A DNA stretch of 31,633 bases from a virus, in IMG/VR virus record IMGVR_UViG_3300044998_000799, positions 1 through 31,633 of that record. One strand, 5' to 3'. Below are positions 5,315 through 12,918 of the stretch, one piece after another. Every line of letters begins with the position of its first letter. The first letter of the stretch is position 1. Under the pieces are notes generated by a model, which was not told the origin of the DNA, ran no database searches, and saw only the letters and a list, made by a program, of their open reading frames with translations. A program made the position numbers and the translations under genes.

Positions 5315-6646
5315 ATGGAAAAAACGTATGTTCTTGACACGAATGTCCTGATCACCGACAGCAACGCGATTTACGCATTTGAAAACTGCGAGATCGTGAT
5401 TCCGTTGATCGTGCTCGAGGAATTGGATCGTCTCAAGAATTACCCCGATGACAGGGGACGTTCCGCCCGTCAAGTCAATCGATTGCTAGATGATCTGAGA
5501 AAGGACGGCAATCTAAGCAAGGGAGTCAAGATCGAAAGGACGAAGAGCATTCTACGTGTAGCATCCGTCGATCAGAAAGCCATCAAAAAGCTGCCTCTCG
5601 AACTGCAAGATACATCTCGTTGCGATAATGTCATTATCGCAACTGCCCTTCAAGAAGCTCAGAAAACCGTGAGGGGCAAACCCCGAGACGTTCGCATGAT
5701 TAGCAAGGACATCAATGTCCGAGTTAAGTGCGACTCTCTCGGCTTGCCTTCCGAAGATTATCTCAAGGCTCGTCCTGTTAGCGATAGCTCGGCTTTCTAC
5801 ACCGGTTACGATACTATCGATGTCGAAGATGATGTCATCGACGCGCTGTGCGAAGAAGGATGGGTTCAGTATACTCACGATTTCTTTCCTAACCACTATG
5901 TCAATCTGAGAACTCACAGCGATCCTAGCAAGTCTGTTCTGGCCCGGGCCAAAGAGCCCGGGTTTCTGGTCAAGATCAAAGATGTCGATCAAGCCTTTGG
6001 TTTGAAGCCTCGAAATATAGAGCAGCGGTTTTCTCTAGATCTGTTGTTCGACAACTCTGTCAAGCTCGTTACTTTGTGCGGTGCCGCCGGCACAGGAAAG
6101 ACCCTTTTGGCTGTCGCTGCAGGTATGCAGCACGTCCTCGAGGCGCCGGCAAAATACGATCGATTAATCATCACTCGTCCGGTGCAGCCTGTCGGCAGGG
6201 ATATCGGCTTCCTTCCCGGAACACTGCAAGAAAAGATGGATCCGTGGATTGCTCCCATCAAGGACAATCTCGATCACCTTTGTCGAGCTAAAAAGACGAG
6301 AAAGGATGAGCCTTATCTCGATCTGCTATTGAGAAATAGAAAGATCGAAATCGAAGCCATCACCTATATCCGAGGTCGATCGATTCCCAATTCGTACATC
6401 ATCATCGACGAGGCGCAGAACCTATCGATGCATGAGCTTAAGACGATCATCACGCGCGCCGGCGAAGGATCCAAAATCGTGTTGACGGGAGACATCGAGC
6501 AGATCGATAATTCTCATCTTGACATGTATAGCAACGGACTGACAAACGCAGTCGAAGCTTTCAAGGGCTACTGCATCTCTGGACACATTACATTGAACAA
6601 GGGGGAGCGCAGCCAATTGGCAACCCTTGCCAGCAAAATTCTCTGA
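5315..6646 (+). CDS. phoH: PIN domain-PhoH ATPase fusion (PhoH2/YlaK type)
   Basis: The N-terminal PIN nuclease domain spans about 1-145 of 443 residues, with acidic residues Asp8 (VLDTNVLI), Glu36, Asp104 and Asp132 (ISKDINVRVK). After a linker, the PhoH P-loop ATPase runs from about 235 to 443: Walker A GAAGTGKT (256-263), GRSIPNSYIIIDEAQN (354-369) with Walker B Asp365-Glu366, TGDIEQID (391-398), and the C-terminal KGERSQLATLA. Length and order fit the PIN-PhoH family (PhoH2/YlaK), linked to RNA unwinding and cleavage; phoH genes are frequent in marine and other large phages. All catalytic residues appear intact. In-frame ATGs also lie at 5294 and 5312; I chose 5315 because AGGA lies 5 bases upstream and the product then begins right at the PIN strand. 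It may act in phage control of RNA. Confidence 0.95.
   Translation: MEKTYVLDTNVLITDSNAIYAFENCEIVIPLIVLEELDRLKNYPDDRGRSARQVNRLLDDLRKDGNLSKGVKIERTKSILRVASVDQKAIKKLPLELQDTSRCDNVIIATALQEAQKTVRGKPRDVRMISKDINVRVKCDSLGLPSEDYLKARPVSDSSAFYTGYDTIDVEDDVIDALCEEGWVQYTHDFFPNHYVNLRTHSDPSKSVLARAKEPGFLVKIKDVDQAFGLKPRNIEQRFSLDLLFDNSVKLVTLCGAAGTGKTLLAVAAGMQHVLEAPAKYDRLIITRPVQPVGRDIGFLPGTLQEKMDPWIAPIKDNLDHLCRAKKTRKDEPYLDLLLRNRKIEIEAITYIRGRSIPNSYIIIDEAQNLSMHELKTIITRAGEGSKIVLTGDIEQIDNSHLDMYSNGLTNAVEAFKGYCISGHITLNKGERSQLATLASKIL
5943..5962 (+). other. Terminator-like hairpin inside phoH
   Basis: CCCGGGC (5943-5949) and GCCCGGG (5956-5962) form a perfect 7-bp all-GC stem with a 6-base loop, followed by TTTCT. It lies in the codons just between the PIN linker and the PhoH ATPase domain. 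It could pause RNA polymerase or ribosomes at the domain boundary, but may be coding coincidence. Confidence 0.35.
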
Positions 6647-6672
6647 CTCTTTCTGAGTTGCCTACTTTAGCG

Positions 6673-6680
6673 TATAATTG
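6673..6680 (+). promoter_or_regulatory. Candidate -10 element before the broken endonuclease gene
   Basis: TATAAT (6673-6678) is a perfect -10 hexamer and ends 6 bases before the GTG at 6685. No good -35 is seen at 16-18 bases. The gap between the PhoH stop and this GTG is only 38 bases. It is the nearest candidate promoter upstream of the long structural operon. Confidence 0.35.
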
Positions 6681-6684
6681 AACT

Positions 6685-7262
6685 GTGAAGTTCAAAGTGT
6701 ACGTCGACTATACGAAAGAACCCGATCCGAGACCCTTCTACCTAGGAAAGGGATCTGAAGGTCGGGTTCGTGATTTAAGAGGAATGATTTACACGAATCG
6801 ATAACGAAAAAGTATGGAATCAATCGTTGTGTCGAGTTTGAAACAGACAACGAACAAGAAGCCTTCGAAAAAGAACGAGAGTTGATTGCTCGATATAAGA
6901 CGTTCATGAATCATGAACCCGGACAATAGGGAGCTAACTTTACGCAAGGAGGAGACGGAACTTCTGGGTGGCAACCTTCCGAAGAAACCCGAAAAAGAAT
7001 AGGAGATAATCAACGAGGCTGGCATCACACTGACGAGACAAAAGAAAAATTAGCTAAATCTGCCGTTCTCATCCACACTGGGCGCAAACGCTCTGAAGAG
7101 ACACGTCAAAAATTAAGCGAAGCTCGTAACGGAAAGCCTCCTTGGAATAAAGGAAAGAAATTGGGAAAGCGAGAAGTTCCCAGAGTGTTCTCAGAGCAGG
7201 CAAGAAAGAATATATCAGAAAGTTGCAAAGGACGCAAGAAGCTAGTTAAAGAAAGCGTGTAA
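6685..7262 (+). pseudogene. Broken GIY-YIG/NUMOD3 homing endonuclease
   Basis: A GTG at 6685 opens FKVYVDY and RPFYLGKGSEGRVRD, a GIY-YIG variant with PFYLGKG, but this frame stops at 6802-6804. The remaining family sequence continues in the frame one base back: KRNDLHESITKKYG, FEKERELIARYKTF, then an in-frame amber TAG (6927-6929) where Trp would fit (GQ-W-GANFTQGGDG), then three or four NUMOD3 DNA-binding repeats (SEETRKRI, TDETKEKL, SEETRQKL, SEQARKNI) to a stop at 7260-7262. The lesions are therefore a one-base insertion (or two-base deletion) near 6771-6785 and a probable TGG-to-TAG change. GIY-YIG endonucleases with NUMOD3 are mobile phage genes. The remnant occupies the whole 615-base gap between phoH and the structural operon and ends in the TAATG that starts the first array gene. 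Confidence 0.88.
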
Positions 7263-8560
7263 TGGCTACTCTGATACAGTCCATCAATCACTTCATGACC
7301 GGGTCCATCAAGGCCTCGGCCGAAGTGTTTGCTTCTATCTTTTTTCTGCTTGACGAGTACGGACCTAAGGTCGGCATTCGAAGAGTAGCCTACAACACCG
7401 GAAGCTATCCTTTCGGCGCGGGTATGTATTATGGAAATACGGAAGCATCTTCAAGCAACAACGCTTGGGCCTGCTTTTATTGGTCGAATGCCGAAAATCC
7501 GTTTTTCATGTTGCTACAGTATGCAACGGCATCCGTCGATTCGTTTCCGTTCGGAAATCTTGAAGATGGAGCCCAAGGTACGTTGATGGGAAACGCTCCG
7601 TCCGTCAGTCGAGGCGGCGTCGGAATTCAATTTGCGGCCCTTCCGTACAGCTTGGCGCGCCTCGGAGAAATTGATATCTGGAACGGAAGCAGATTCTCCA
7701 ACGGAAAAGACAGAAAAAATGCTCCGTGTCCCTGGAACACGGCATCCAATGACGTCGTTATCTTTCCTCGTTCGAACAACGATGTTCCGGGTCGCGATCG
7801 AAATGGTTTGGTTTATAGCGCTCCCGGGTTTAATCAGAGGTGGGCCGCGGGCGCCGCCGAGCATGCCGTTGCTCGATCCCAGTATTCCTGCATCGTAGCT
7901 CAAAAAGATATTCAGAGTTCGAGCCAGCAGCTGCTGTGGCACATAATGGCCGACGGCGATGCCTTCATGTTCATCAAGAACTTCGGCACTGCCAGCAATT
8001 CATTCAATTATTCCGGAATGTATTTCGGGCCGTATGAAGAAGCTGTCGGCTTCAATTCGAAGATGAGATATGTGATGATCAATCACCTATCGGGTCCCGT
8101 CGGAGATCCTCCTTTCTCCCCCTTGTCTTCGGGTTCGTATTACGGCGATAGGATGGGAACATCGTCTTTTGACGGTGGCGTCGCTTTTCCGACATGCATC
8201 AGCGGTTGCTTCGCTGCCGCTCTCGAGATCCCGACATTCATCAGCGATTCCAAATTCACACCCGCTCGTTTGTTTCAATCGGCGGCCAATTATCCTATCT
8301 ACGATGAATTTCCTTGGGGCTTGGCCGCGTACGATCCCGAAGGCCAGACCTTTGGATTCTGCGGCAGCATTCGATTCATGCGAGCTCTTTGGGGAGTCAG
8401 CACCCACACCGTATTTTCCGAAAGCCTTCGATGTGCCTTCGGAAATTCAGCTACTGGAAGCGTCAAATTCACCGTGCCGTGGCTTACAGGATCTCTTTTC
8501 ACTCCAGGAACTCGGTTGAATGTGACGGGCACGCAGCTAACGTTTACGACTACTTATTGA
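7262..8560 (+). CDS. Array paralog 1, putative virion surface protein
   Basis: The 432-residue product has GIRRVAYNTGS (38-48), NNAWACFYW (66-74), PFFMLLQY (80-87), a modified NGKDRKNAPCPW (147-158), VIFPRSNN (166-173), a YFGPY near 255 and a C-terminal TVPWLTG. It shows the array motif order, but the Asp-Thr-Lys core is altered and a region with DIWNG replaces PW-GT. The ATG overlaps the stop of the broken endonuclease (TAATG) and lacks a clear Shine-Dalgarno, so its expression may once have been coupled to another upstream gene. No signal peptide or membrane segment is seen. A tail-fibre or surface role is inferred from the operon context only. Confidence 0.72.
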   Translation: MATLIQSINHFMTGSIKASAEVFASIFFLLDEYGPKVGIRRVAYNTGSYPFGAGMYYGNTEASSSNNAWACFYWSNAENPFFMLLQYATASVDSFPFGNLEDGAQGTLMGNAPSVSRGGVGIQFAALPYSLARLGEIDIWNGSRFSNGKDRKNAPCPWNTASNDVVIFPRSNNDVPGRDRNGLVYSAPGFNQRWAAGAAEHAVARSQYSCIVAQKDIQSSSQQLLWHIMADGDAFMFIKNFGTASNSFNYSGMYFGPYEEAVGFNSKMRYVMINHLSGPVGDPPFSPLSSGSYYGDRMGTSSFDGGVAFPTCISGCFAAALEIPTFISDSKFTPARLFQSAANYPIYDEFPWGLAAYDPEGQTFGFCGSIRFMRALWGVSTHTVFSESLRCAFGNSATGSVKFTVPWLTGSLFTPGTRLNVTGTQLTFTTTY

Positions 8561-8566
8561 GTACTC

Positions 8567-9811
8567 ATGGCAACCATTGGATTCATCGAAAATAGGATCA
8601 GACCGACTCCGAGTCCGGGCACTGATTATTACATGACGATATTCCAATTCCTGTCTAGCAGCTATGCTGTCGGAGAAGGAATTGAACTTCTTGCCTACAA
8701 TACGGGTACTCTTTCGTCTCCGGGTATCGGAGGCATGAATTATTCTGATGAACCGAACAGAGTGGGAAACAATTCCATTGCTCTTTTTCGGTTCAACATG
8801 GCGAATCCGCCCTTCTATGTTTTGCTGCAGTTTTCGTCAGGATCTGTCTTTGGTTCAAATGAGCAGGCTTTTGCTCCGGCCACCTCGACGACGCTAACAG
8901 CATCTCTCTACGGTAACTCTATCGGTCCGACGGGAAACGAAAGAATTCTTACTCCGGGATTTCAACACATACATGGAGCCACGGCTATAGCCGTGGCTTG
9001 CAGAGCCGATGGTGGTAATCCGTGGAACGGGACCATGACCATCGGCGGAGCCGTTAAGGGAAATCCTGTTTGGATATCCGGATCATCACAGCTTTGCGTC
9101 TGGCCTCGCTCAAATGGTCAATCGGGAAGCTTCGATGTGACAAGTTCGGCATTCAATCCATCTGTCAATTATAGACGTCACAATATGTTTCCTCTCGTGT
9201 CGAATAACTCGATGGCAGGCAGGCACTCTACAGTTTCCGTTGTTGCCAATCGAGAAAATCTCCTGATCGTCACCGACGTCGGCAATTCAGGTAGCTCAAC
9301 ATTTTGGTATTTCGGTAAATACAATGCTCGCCCCGGGCTGGTTCCTGAAGTTCCGTATGTCTGCTTGTGTACAACAGGCAGTAATAACGATCCGCCCTTT
9401 AAGATCAGACCACACAAATTTGGTACGTTAGACGGAACTCCAGAAGAAGGAGGCGTAGCCCACCCAGTTGCTGCCTTTGGAGTAAGGCAATGTTCTCTTG
9501 AATTGATGAGAACGTTTGTCAACACTGTCAATTTGCATCCCAATACGATGTTTGGATTTCCGCACAAGTTTGATCAATTTGTCTACTTCTTGCTTTTGGA
9601 TGAGGATCCCAACCAATACGGTTACCTCGGTACGATCGACTTCTTCAGAATAGTCTATGGAACAGTGCCTCGAGGCGTCTCAAGAACGAGACAGTGGGCT
9701 ATTTTTGGTAGCACGACGCCGTATACGGCCAAGCTTTTGATTCCCTGGGATAATTTGTCTCCCGCCGGTTCGGGAGGAAACAGAAGAGGAAGGATATTTT
9801 CACGTGACTGA
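8567..9811 (+). CDS. Array paralog 2, putative virion surface protein
   Basis: The 414-residue product carries GIELLAYNTGT (38-48), GNNSIALFRF (67-76) in place of NNAWA-F-F, PPFYVLLQF (81-89), ATAIAVACRADGGNPWNGT (138-156), NPVW (166-169), VWPRSNG (178-184), YFGKY, a late GGVAHP, YGYLGTIDFF and a final IPWDN. The IAVA strand codons contain a perfect 22-base DNA palindrome. The start is 6 bases after the previous stop. The 3' end overlaps the next GTG start by 8 bases. Confidence 0.72.
   Translation: MATIGFIENRIRPTPSPGTDYYMTIFQFLSSSYAVGEGIELLAYNTGTLSSPGIGGMNYSDEPNRVGNNSIALFRFNMANPPFYVLLQFSSGSVFGSNEQAFAPATSTTLTASLYGNSIGPTGNERILTPGFQHIHGATAIAVACRADGGNPWNGTMTIGGAVKGNPVWISGSSQLCVWPRSNGQSGSFDVTSSAFNPSVNYRRHNMFPLVSNNSMAGRHSTVSVVANRENLLIVTDVGNSGSSTFWYFGKYNARPGLVPEVPYVCLCTTGSNNDPPFKIRPHKFGTLDGTPEEGGVAHPVAAFGVRQCSLELMRTFVNTVNLHPNTMFGFPHKFDQFVYFLLLDEDPNQYGYLGTIDFFRIVYGTVPRGVSRTRQWAIFGSTTPYTAKLLIPWDNLSPAGSGGNRRGRIFSRD
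8977..8998. repeat. Perfect 22-bp palindrome within array paralog 2
   Basis: The half-site AGCCACGGCTA is followed immediately by its exact reverse complement, so the 22 bases are fully self-complementary with no loop. It lies in frame over codons for Ala-Thr-Ala-Ile-Ala-Val-Ala, the conserved IAVA strand of the array family. It could be a protein binding site or a recombination feature, or chance in an Ala-rich strand. Confidence 0.6.
9785..9794 (+). promoter_or_regulatory. Ribosome binding site supporting a GTG start
   Basis: AGAGGAAGGA ends 9 bases before the GTG at 9804. It lies inside the previous gene and supports a GTG start for the 69-residue protein, which has no suitable ATG nearby. 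Confidence 0.6.
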
Positions 9812-10013
9812 ACCGCTTTATGCAGGCGATTACTTTACGACTCTTTTGCCGGCGTTTCCTCCTGTCGTCTTTGGGGTCAAAGATTATAATCTAGATAGGG
9901 AACGCTTCCAGAAGGTATATTCGTACATTCGAGCCAAGCAGATTTGGGTCTTTAGAGTGTCAGATGATCCGCCCATTCCGGACGCGTACCAGGGTCGATT
10001 GAGTCCATACTAA
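9804..10013 (+). CDS. Small protein inserted in the paralog array
   Basis: The 69-residue product starts at GTG and is not a member of the nine-copy family. Its middle, PPVVFGVKDYNLDRERFQKVYSYIR (21-45), resembles the tail of the 184-residue protein that closes the array (PPPVGPYDMNRFRKTYTHVR), with shared PP-V, Y, RF-K-Y and R positions. It may be a chaperone, linker or short adaptor for the neighbouring array proteins. It overlaps paralog 2 by 8 bases and shares its last base with the ATG of paralog 3 (TAATG). Confidence 0.65.
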   Translation: MTEPLYAGDYFTTLLPAFPPVVFGVKDYNLDRERFQKVYSYIRAKQIWVFRVSDDPPIPDAYQGRLSPY

Positions 10014-11725
10014 TGCCGACGTATACCGTTCAACTAGACGGTCTGTTGACGACCACGAATTCGACTGAAGGACCGCTAAATGAAGCGTTGTTCTCTCAGA
10101 TAAAGAATTTTCTGCTTAATAACTCGTCTTCTTTGGGTACGCAATTGGTTGCGCAAGGAGACGGATTTACGTATTCCAATCAAAGGCTGCAAAACGCTAC
10201 TGGACCCGCCGCTGCAAACACAATCCAGGATAATTTTAATCCTGCTGACCCGGGCTGCGCCGGCGCCAACTCTTCTCGAAAAGGGTATGCCTTTTATGTC
10301 TGGGATATCGTCCACGGAGGAACTTCTGGACAATGGTGCTGCATTCGTTTTGCTTCTGCCTCGATTCCTTTTGATGTTTTTCTTCATTATTTTAGCGGTT
10401 CTAGAACGCGTGAAGGTCGTCCACAAGCGACGTGGACAGGTGATACGACAGACTCTATCTCTAGTCAAGCCGGCTACAGAACGAACACGCAGCAGGTCGC
10501 GATCGGCGCACCGACCAATATCGACTGTCCGCCTTCAGGAGCAGGGGGAAATGATTACGCATTGCGAACCCGAACAGAAGAAGGAATTCCCTCTTCTTTT
10601 ACAGAAGGGGATTACACAATCTTTGCCCGAACAGGTTTTTACTATCTTGGTTCGAGTAGAACAACGGGCGGTGACCAGCGTATGCGCGGCGGCGGATTAG
10701 GCATCCAGATCGCGCAAAGAGCCGATGGCGGTCCGGCATGGAATTTGGCAACGGGTAGTCAGACTGGCCTGTTTATTCCCGCCGCGCAACAAGGAATTGC
10801 GAGCGCGAGCCAGGCAATTCCTAACTTTTCCTATCCGTGGACAGCGGGTTCGAGTACTTTGGGAGTTTTTCCTATTTCGAACGCCGCTTTGTCTTCTTAC
10901 CCAACGACAGCCTCGCTTGGAGGACATCACGCTACTTCTTCTAACAATCTGTTTCCTGTGTCTTTTGACAGAGGAACGGCACAGTCGACTTGGCATATGC
11001 GCTATCATTTGTTGGCCGATCCGGATAATCTTCTGATTGTGTCCAGCGACCCGCAGGCCGCAGGATTTACGTCGCAATACAGGTTTTGTTACTTCGGTAA
11101 GTACATTCCGCTAAAGGAAGTTCGTCCCGATTACCCGTGGACGATGCAAGTCCCCTACGTGTTTTTGGCAACCATGGAAGGGGCTCGTAATGAACCCACG
11201 ATTCCTGTCGGTAGATCCATTATCGACTCAGTCTTCGTCGAACCGGTTGTATGGGGTAGTTGGCAAGGATTCAACGCTTGGGAAGGCGGATCTTGGTATC
11301 CGACCGCGTCTCAAGGCGTATCGTCTGTCATGCTCGATCTTCCCAATAGATCTCGAGATCCGGATTTGAACCCAAATCGCTTGATCGGCAATGGGACTCC
11401 GCAATATGATCGATATCCGATCGGCGTGTGGTTGACAGGATCAGCCGGTCGGTCGCATCCCGGCATCTCCTATTTAGGAAGGTTGAACGATCTGATAAGA
11501 GCTGTCTCGGGTCTAGCATCTCACGATCAGACATCTGATCTGAAGTATGCTGTGGTCGGTAACGCCGGCACGACCGGATTGGGATCGAATCTTTCGGTCG
11601 ATCTTTCGGATCCGTTCTCATTTTTGAGACAAAAGATGGTCATCCCTTGGAACGGCACCACTCTAATTGGAACTAATTCGTCCTCCTCTGGGTTGACAGG
11701 AAGCATTACGACGGTCGCGACATGA
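10013..11725 (+). CDS. Array paralog 3 (longest), putative virion surface protein
   Basis: At 570 residues it is the longest and most divergent member. It keeps WCCIRFASASIPFDVFLHYF (about 108-127, matching AWACF-F--A--PF--L-Q), GIQIAQRADGGPAW (about 230-243), LGVFPISN (about 283-290), YFGKYIPL near 361, PYVFL, a GGSWYP in place of GGV-HP, and MVIPWNGT near the end. It lacks the G-DTK--PVW element. Extra sequence of about 100 residues (around 128-228, Ser/Thr/Gly/Arg-rich) lies between the first and second motif blocks. The final 20 residues are Ser/Gly/Thr-rich. It overlaps the next gene by 4 bases (ATGA). Confidence 0.7.
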   Translation: MPTYTVQLDGLLTTTNSTEGPLNEALFSQIKNFLLNNSSSLGTQLVAQGDGFTYSNQRLQNATGPAAANTIQDNFNPADPGCAGANSSRKGYAFYVWDIVHGGTSGQWCCIRFASASIPFDVFLHYFSGSRTREGRPQATWTGDTTDSISSQAGYRTNTQQVAIGAPTNIDCPPSGAGGNDYALRTRTEEGIPSSFTEGDYTIFARTGFYYLGSSRTTGGDQRMRGGGLGIQIAQRADGGPAWNLATGSQTGLFIPAAQQGIASASQAIPNFSYPWTAGSSTLGVFPISNAALSSYPTTASLGGHHATSSNNLFPVSFDRGTAQSTWHMRYHLLADPDNLLIVSSDPQAAGFTSQYRFCYFGKYIPLKEVRPDYPWTMQVPYVFLATMEGARNEPTIPVGRSIIDSVFVEPVVWGSWQGFNAWEGGSWYPTASQGVSSVMLDLPNRSRDPDLNPNRLIGNGTPQYDRYPIGVWLTGSAGRSHPGISYLGRLNDLIRAVSGLASHDQTSDLKYAVVGNAGTTGLGSNLSVDLSDPFSFLRQKMVIPWNGTTLIGTNSSSSGLTGSITTVAT

Positions 11726-12918
11726 CGCTAGTAGCCTCTATTGAACACAGATATACTTCTCGTCGAGTCTATCAAGAAGCTTTTGTCAATCTTTATAACT
11801 TCTTGAGTAGTACTTGCGCCCCGATCGGAGTTCAACTAATCGCTAATAATAGCGGATCTAACGGCACAGGATTTGGATTTTGGGACAGTCCGTTGTCTGC
11901 TAGTCATAACGCATGGGCTTGTTTCAAATTTGCTTCAGCCACTGTGCCCTTTTACACTCTGATTCAATATACAGAGAACGTTAACTTTGGTACGTCTCCG
12001 GGTAACCCTGGCCTGGCTGATGGTGCCGCCGGGCAGTATCGTATAGCTGTGGCCGTCGCATTTTGTTCGGGCGGTGCCAACGCGTGGGGCGGTACGACAG
12101 CTAGTAATGGAGCTGACACTAAAAGCACGCCCGTGTGGACATCCGCGTCAGCTCCGCTTTTTGTTTTTCCTCGTTCGAACAATCCGACAGGAAGTCATCT
12201 AACTAACAAAGAAAATATGATGACATTCTTCAGATCGACTAACTACTCACAGGCCGATCTATTCAATATGACGACTGAGGGCGGTACGGGAGCCGTTACT
12301 CATTTCTTTGCTGATGAGAACAATTTCCTTTTCATGGCTGATCCCGGGGCACTGGGCAATTATAGCGTCATCTATTTTGGGAAATATACGTCTCGTTCCG
12401 ATATCACTCCGGATTTTCCGTATGTCAGCATGGGTCTGTATACAGATTCAACCGATAGAGCTCCCATGACATATACTGCCGATTATGGATCCACGGCCGG
12501 TACTTTGACGAATACGACGTTTCCGGGAGGAATTGTGCACCCATCGTCATCTTTTGGAGTTCGAACCTGCAAAGTGTTGTTGAACGCACTTTTCATGCAG
12601 TCTCGATATCATCCTAACAAATCGATGACGACGGCATCCAATCGTTATGATCTGCACCGTCCCCAGTTGGCGATTTTCGAAGATCCCAACCACTATGGCT
12701 ATTTGGGAATGATCAACTTCTTCAGGATGGGATGGGGAATTCCAACTGCCGCCGTCTCATCTTCTGGAGATTATGCAGCTTTCAATGTGCATCTTGCGTT
12801 TACAATGAATCGACCTTGGAACACGTACCTCAAGATGATCGTTCCGTGGACGGGATCGGTGCAACCTTATTCATTGACTAGTCGACTTGGCGTCCAGTTC
12901 ACGAGGTCTTTTGTCTGA
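11722..12918 (+). CDS. Array paralog 4 (shortest), putative virion surface protein
   Basis: This 398-residue member shows the family pattern most compactly: FVNLYNFLSS (21-30), HNAWACFKF (62-70), TVPFYTLIQY (74-83), IAVAVAF (108-114), AWGGT (121-125), NGADTKSTPVW (129-139), FVFPRSNN (147-154), YFGKY (218-222), PYVSM (233-237), GGIVHP, YGYLGMINFF and MIVPWTGS. It makes a good reference for building a profile of the family. It starts in ATGA overlap and ends in TGATG overlap with its neighbours. Confidence 0.72.
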   Translation: MTLVASIEHRYTSRRVYQEAFVNLYNFLSSTCAPIGVQLIANNSGSNGTGFGFWDSPLSASHNAWACFKFASATVPFYTLIQYTENVNFGTSPGNPGLADGAAGQYRIAVAVAFCSGGANAWGGTTASNGADTKSTPVWTSASAPLFVFPRSNNPTGSHLTNKENMMTFFRSTNYSQADLFNMTTEGGTGAVTHFFADENNFLFMADPGALGNYSVIYFGKYTSRSDITPDFPYVSMGLYTDSTDRAPMTYTADYGSTAGTLTNTTFPGGIVHPSSSFGVRTCKVLLNALFMQSRYHPNKSMTTASNRYDLHRPQLAIFEDPNHYGYLGMINFFRMGWGIPTAAVSSSGDYAAFNVHLAFTMNRPWNTYLKMIVPWTGSVQPYSLTSRLGVQFTRSFV

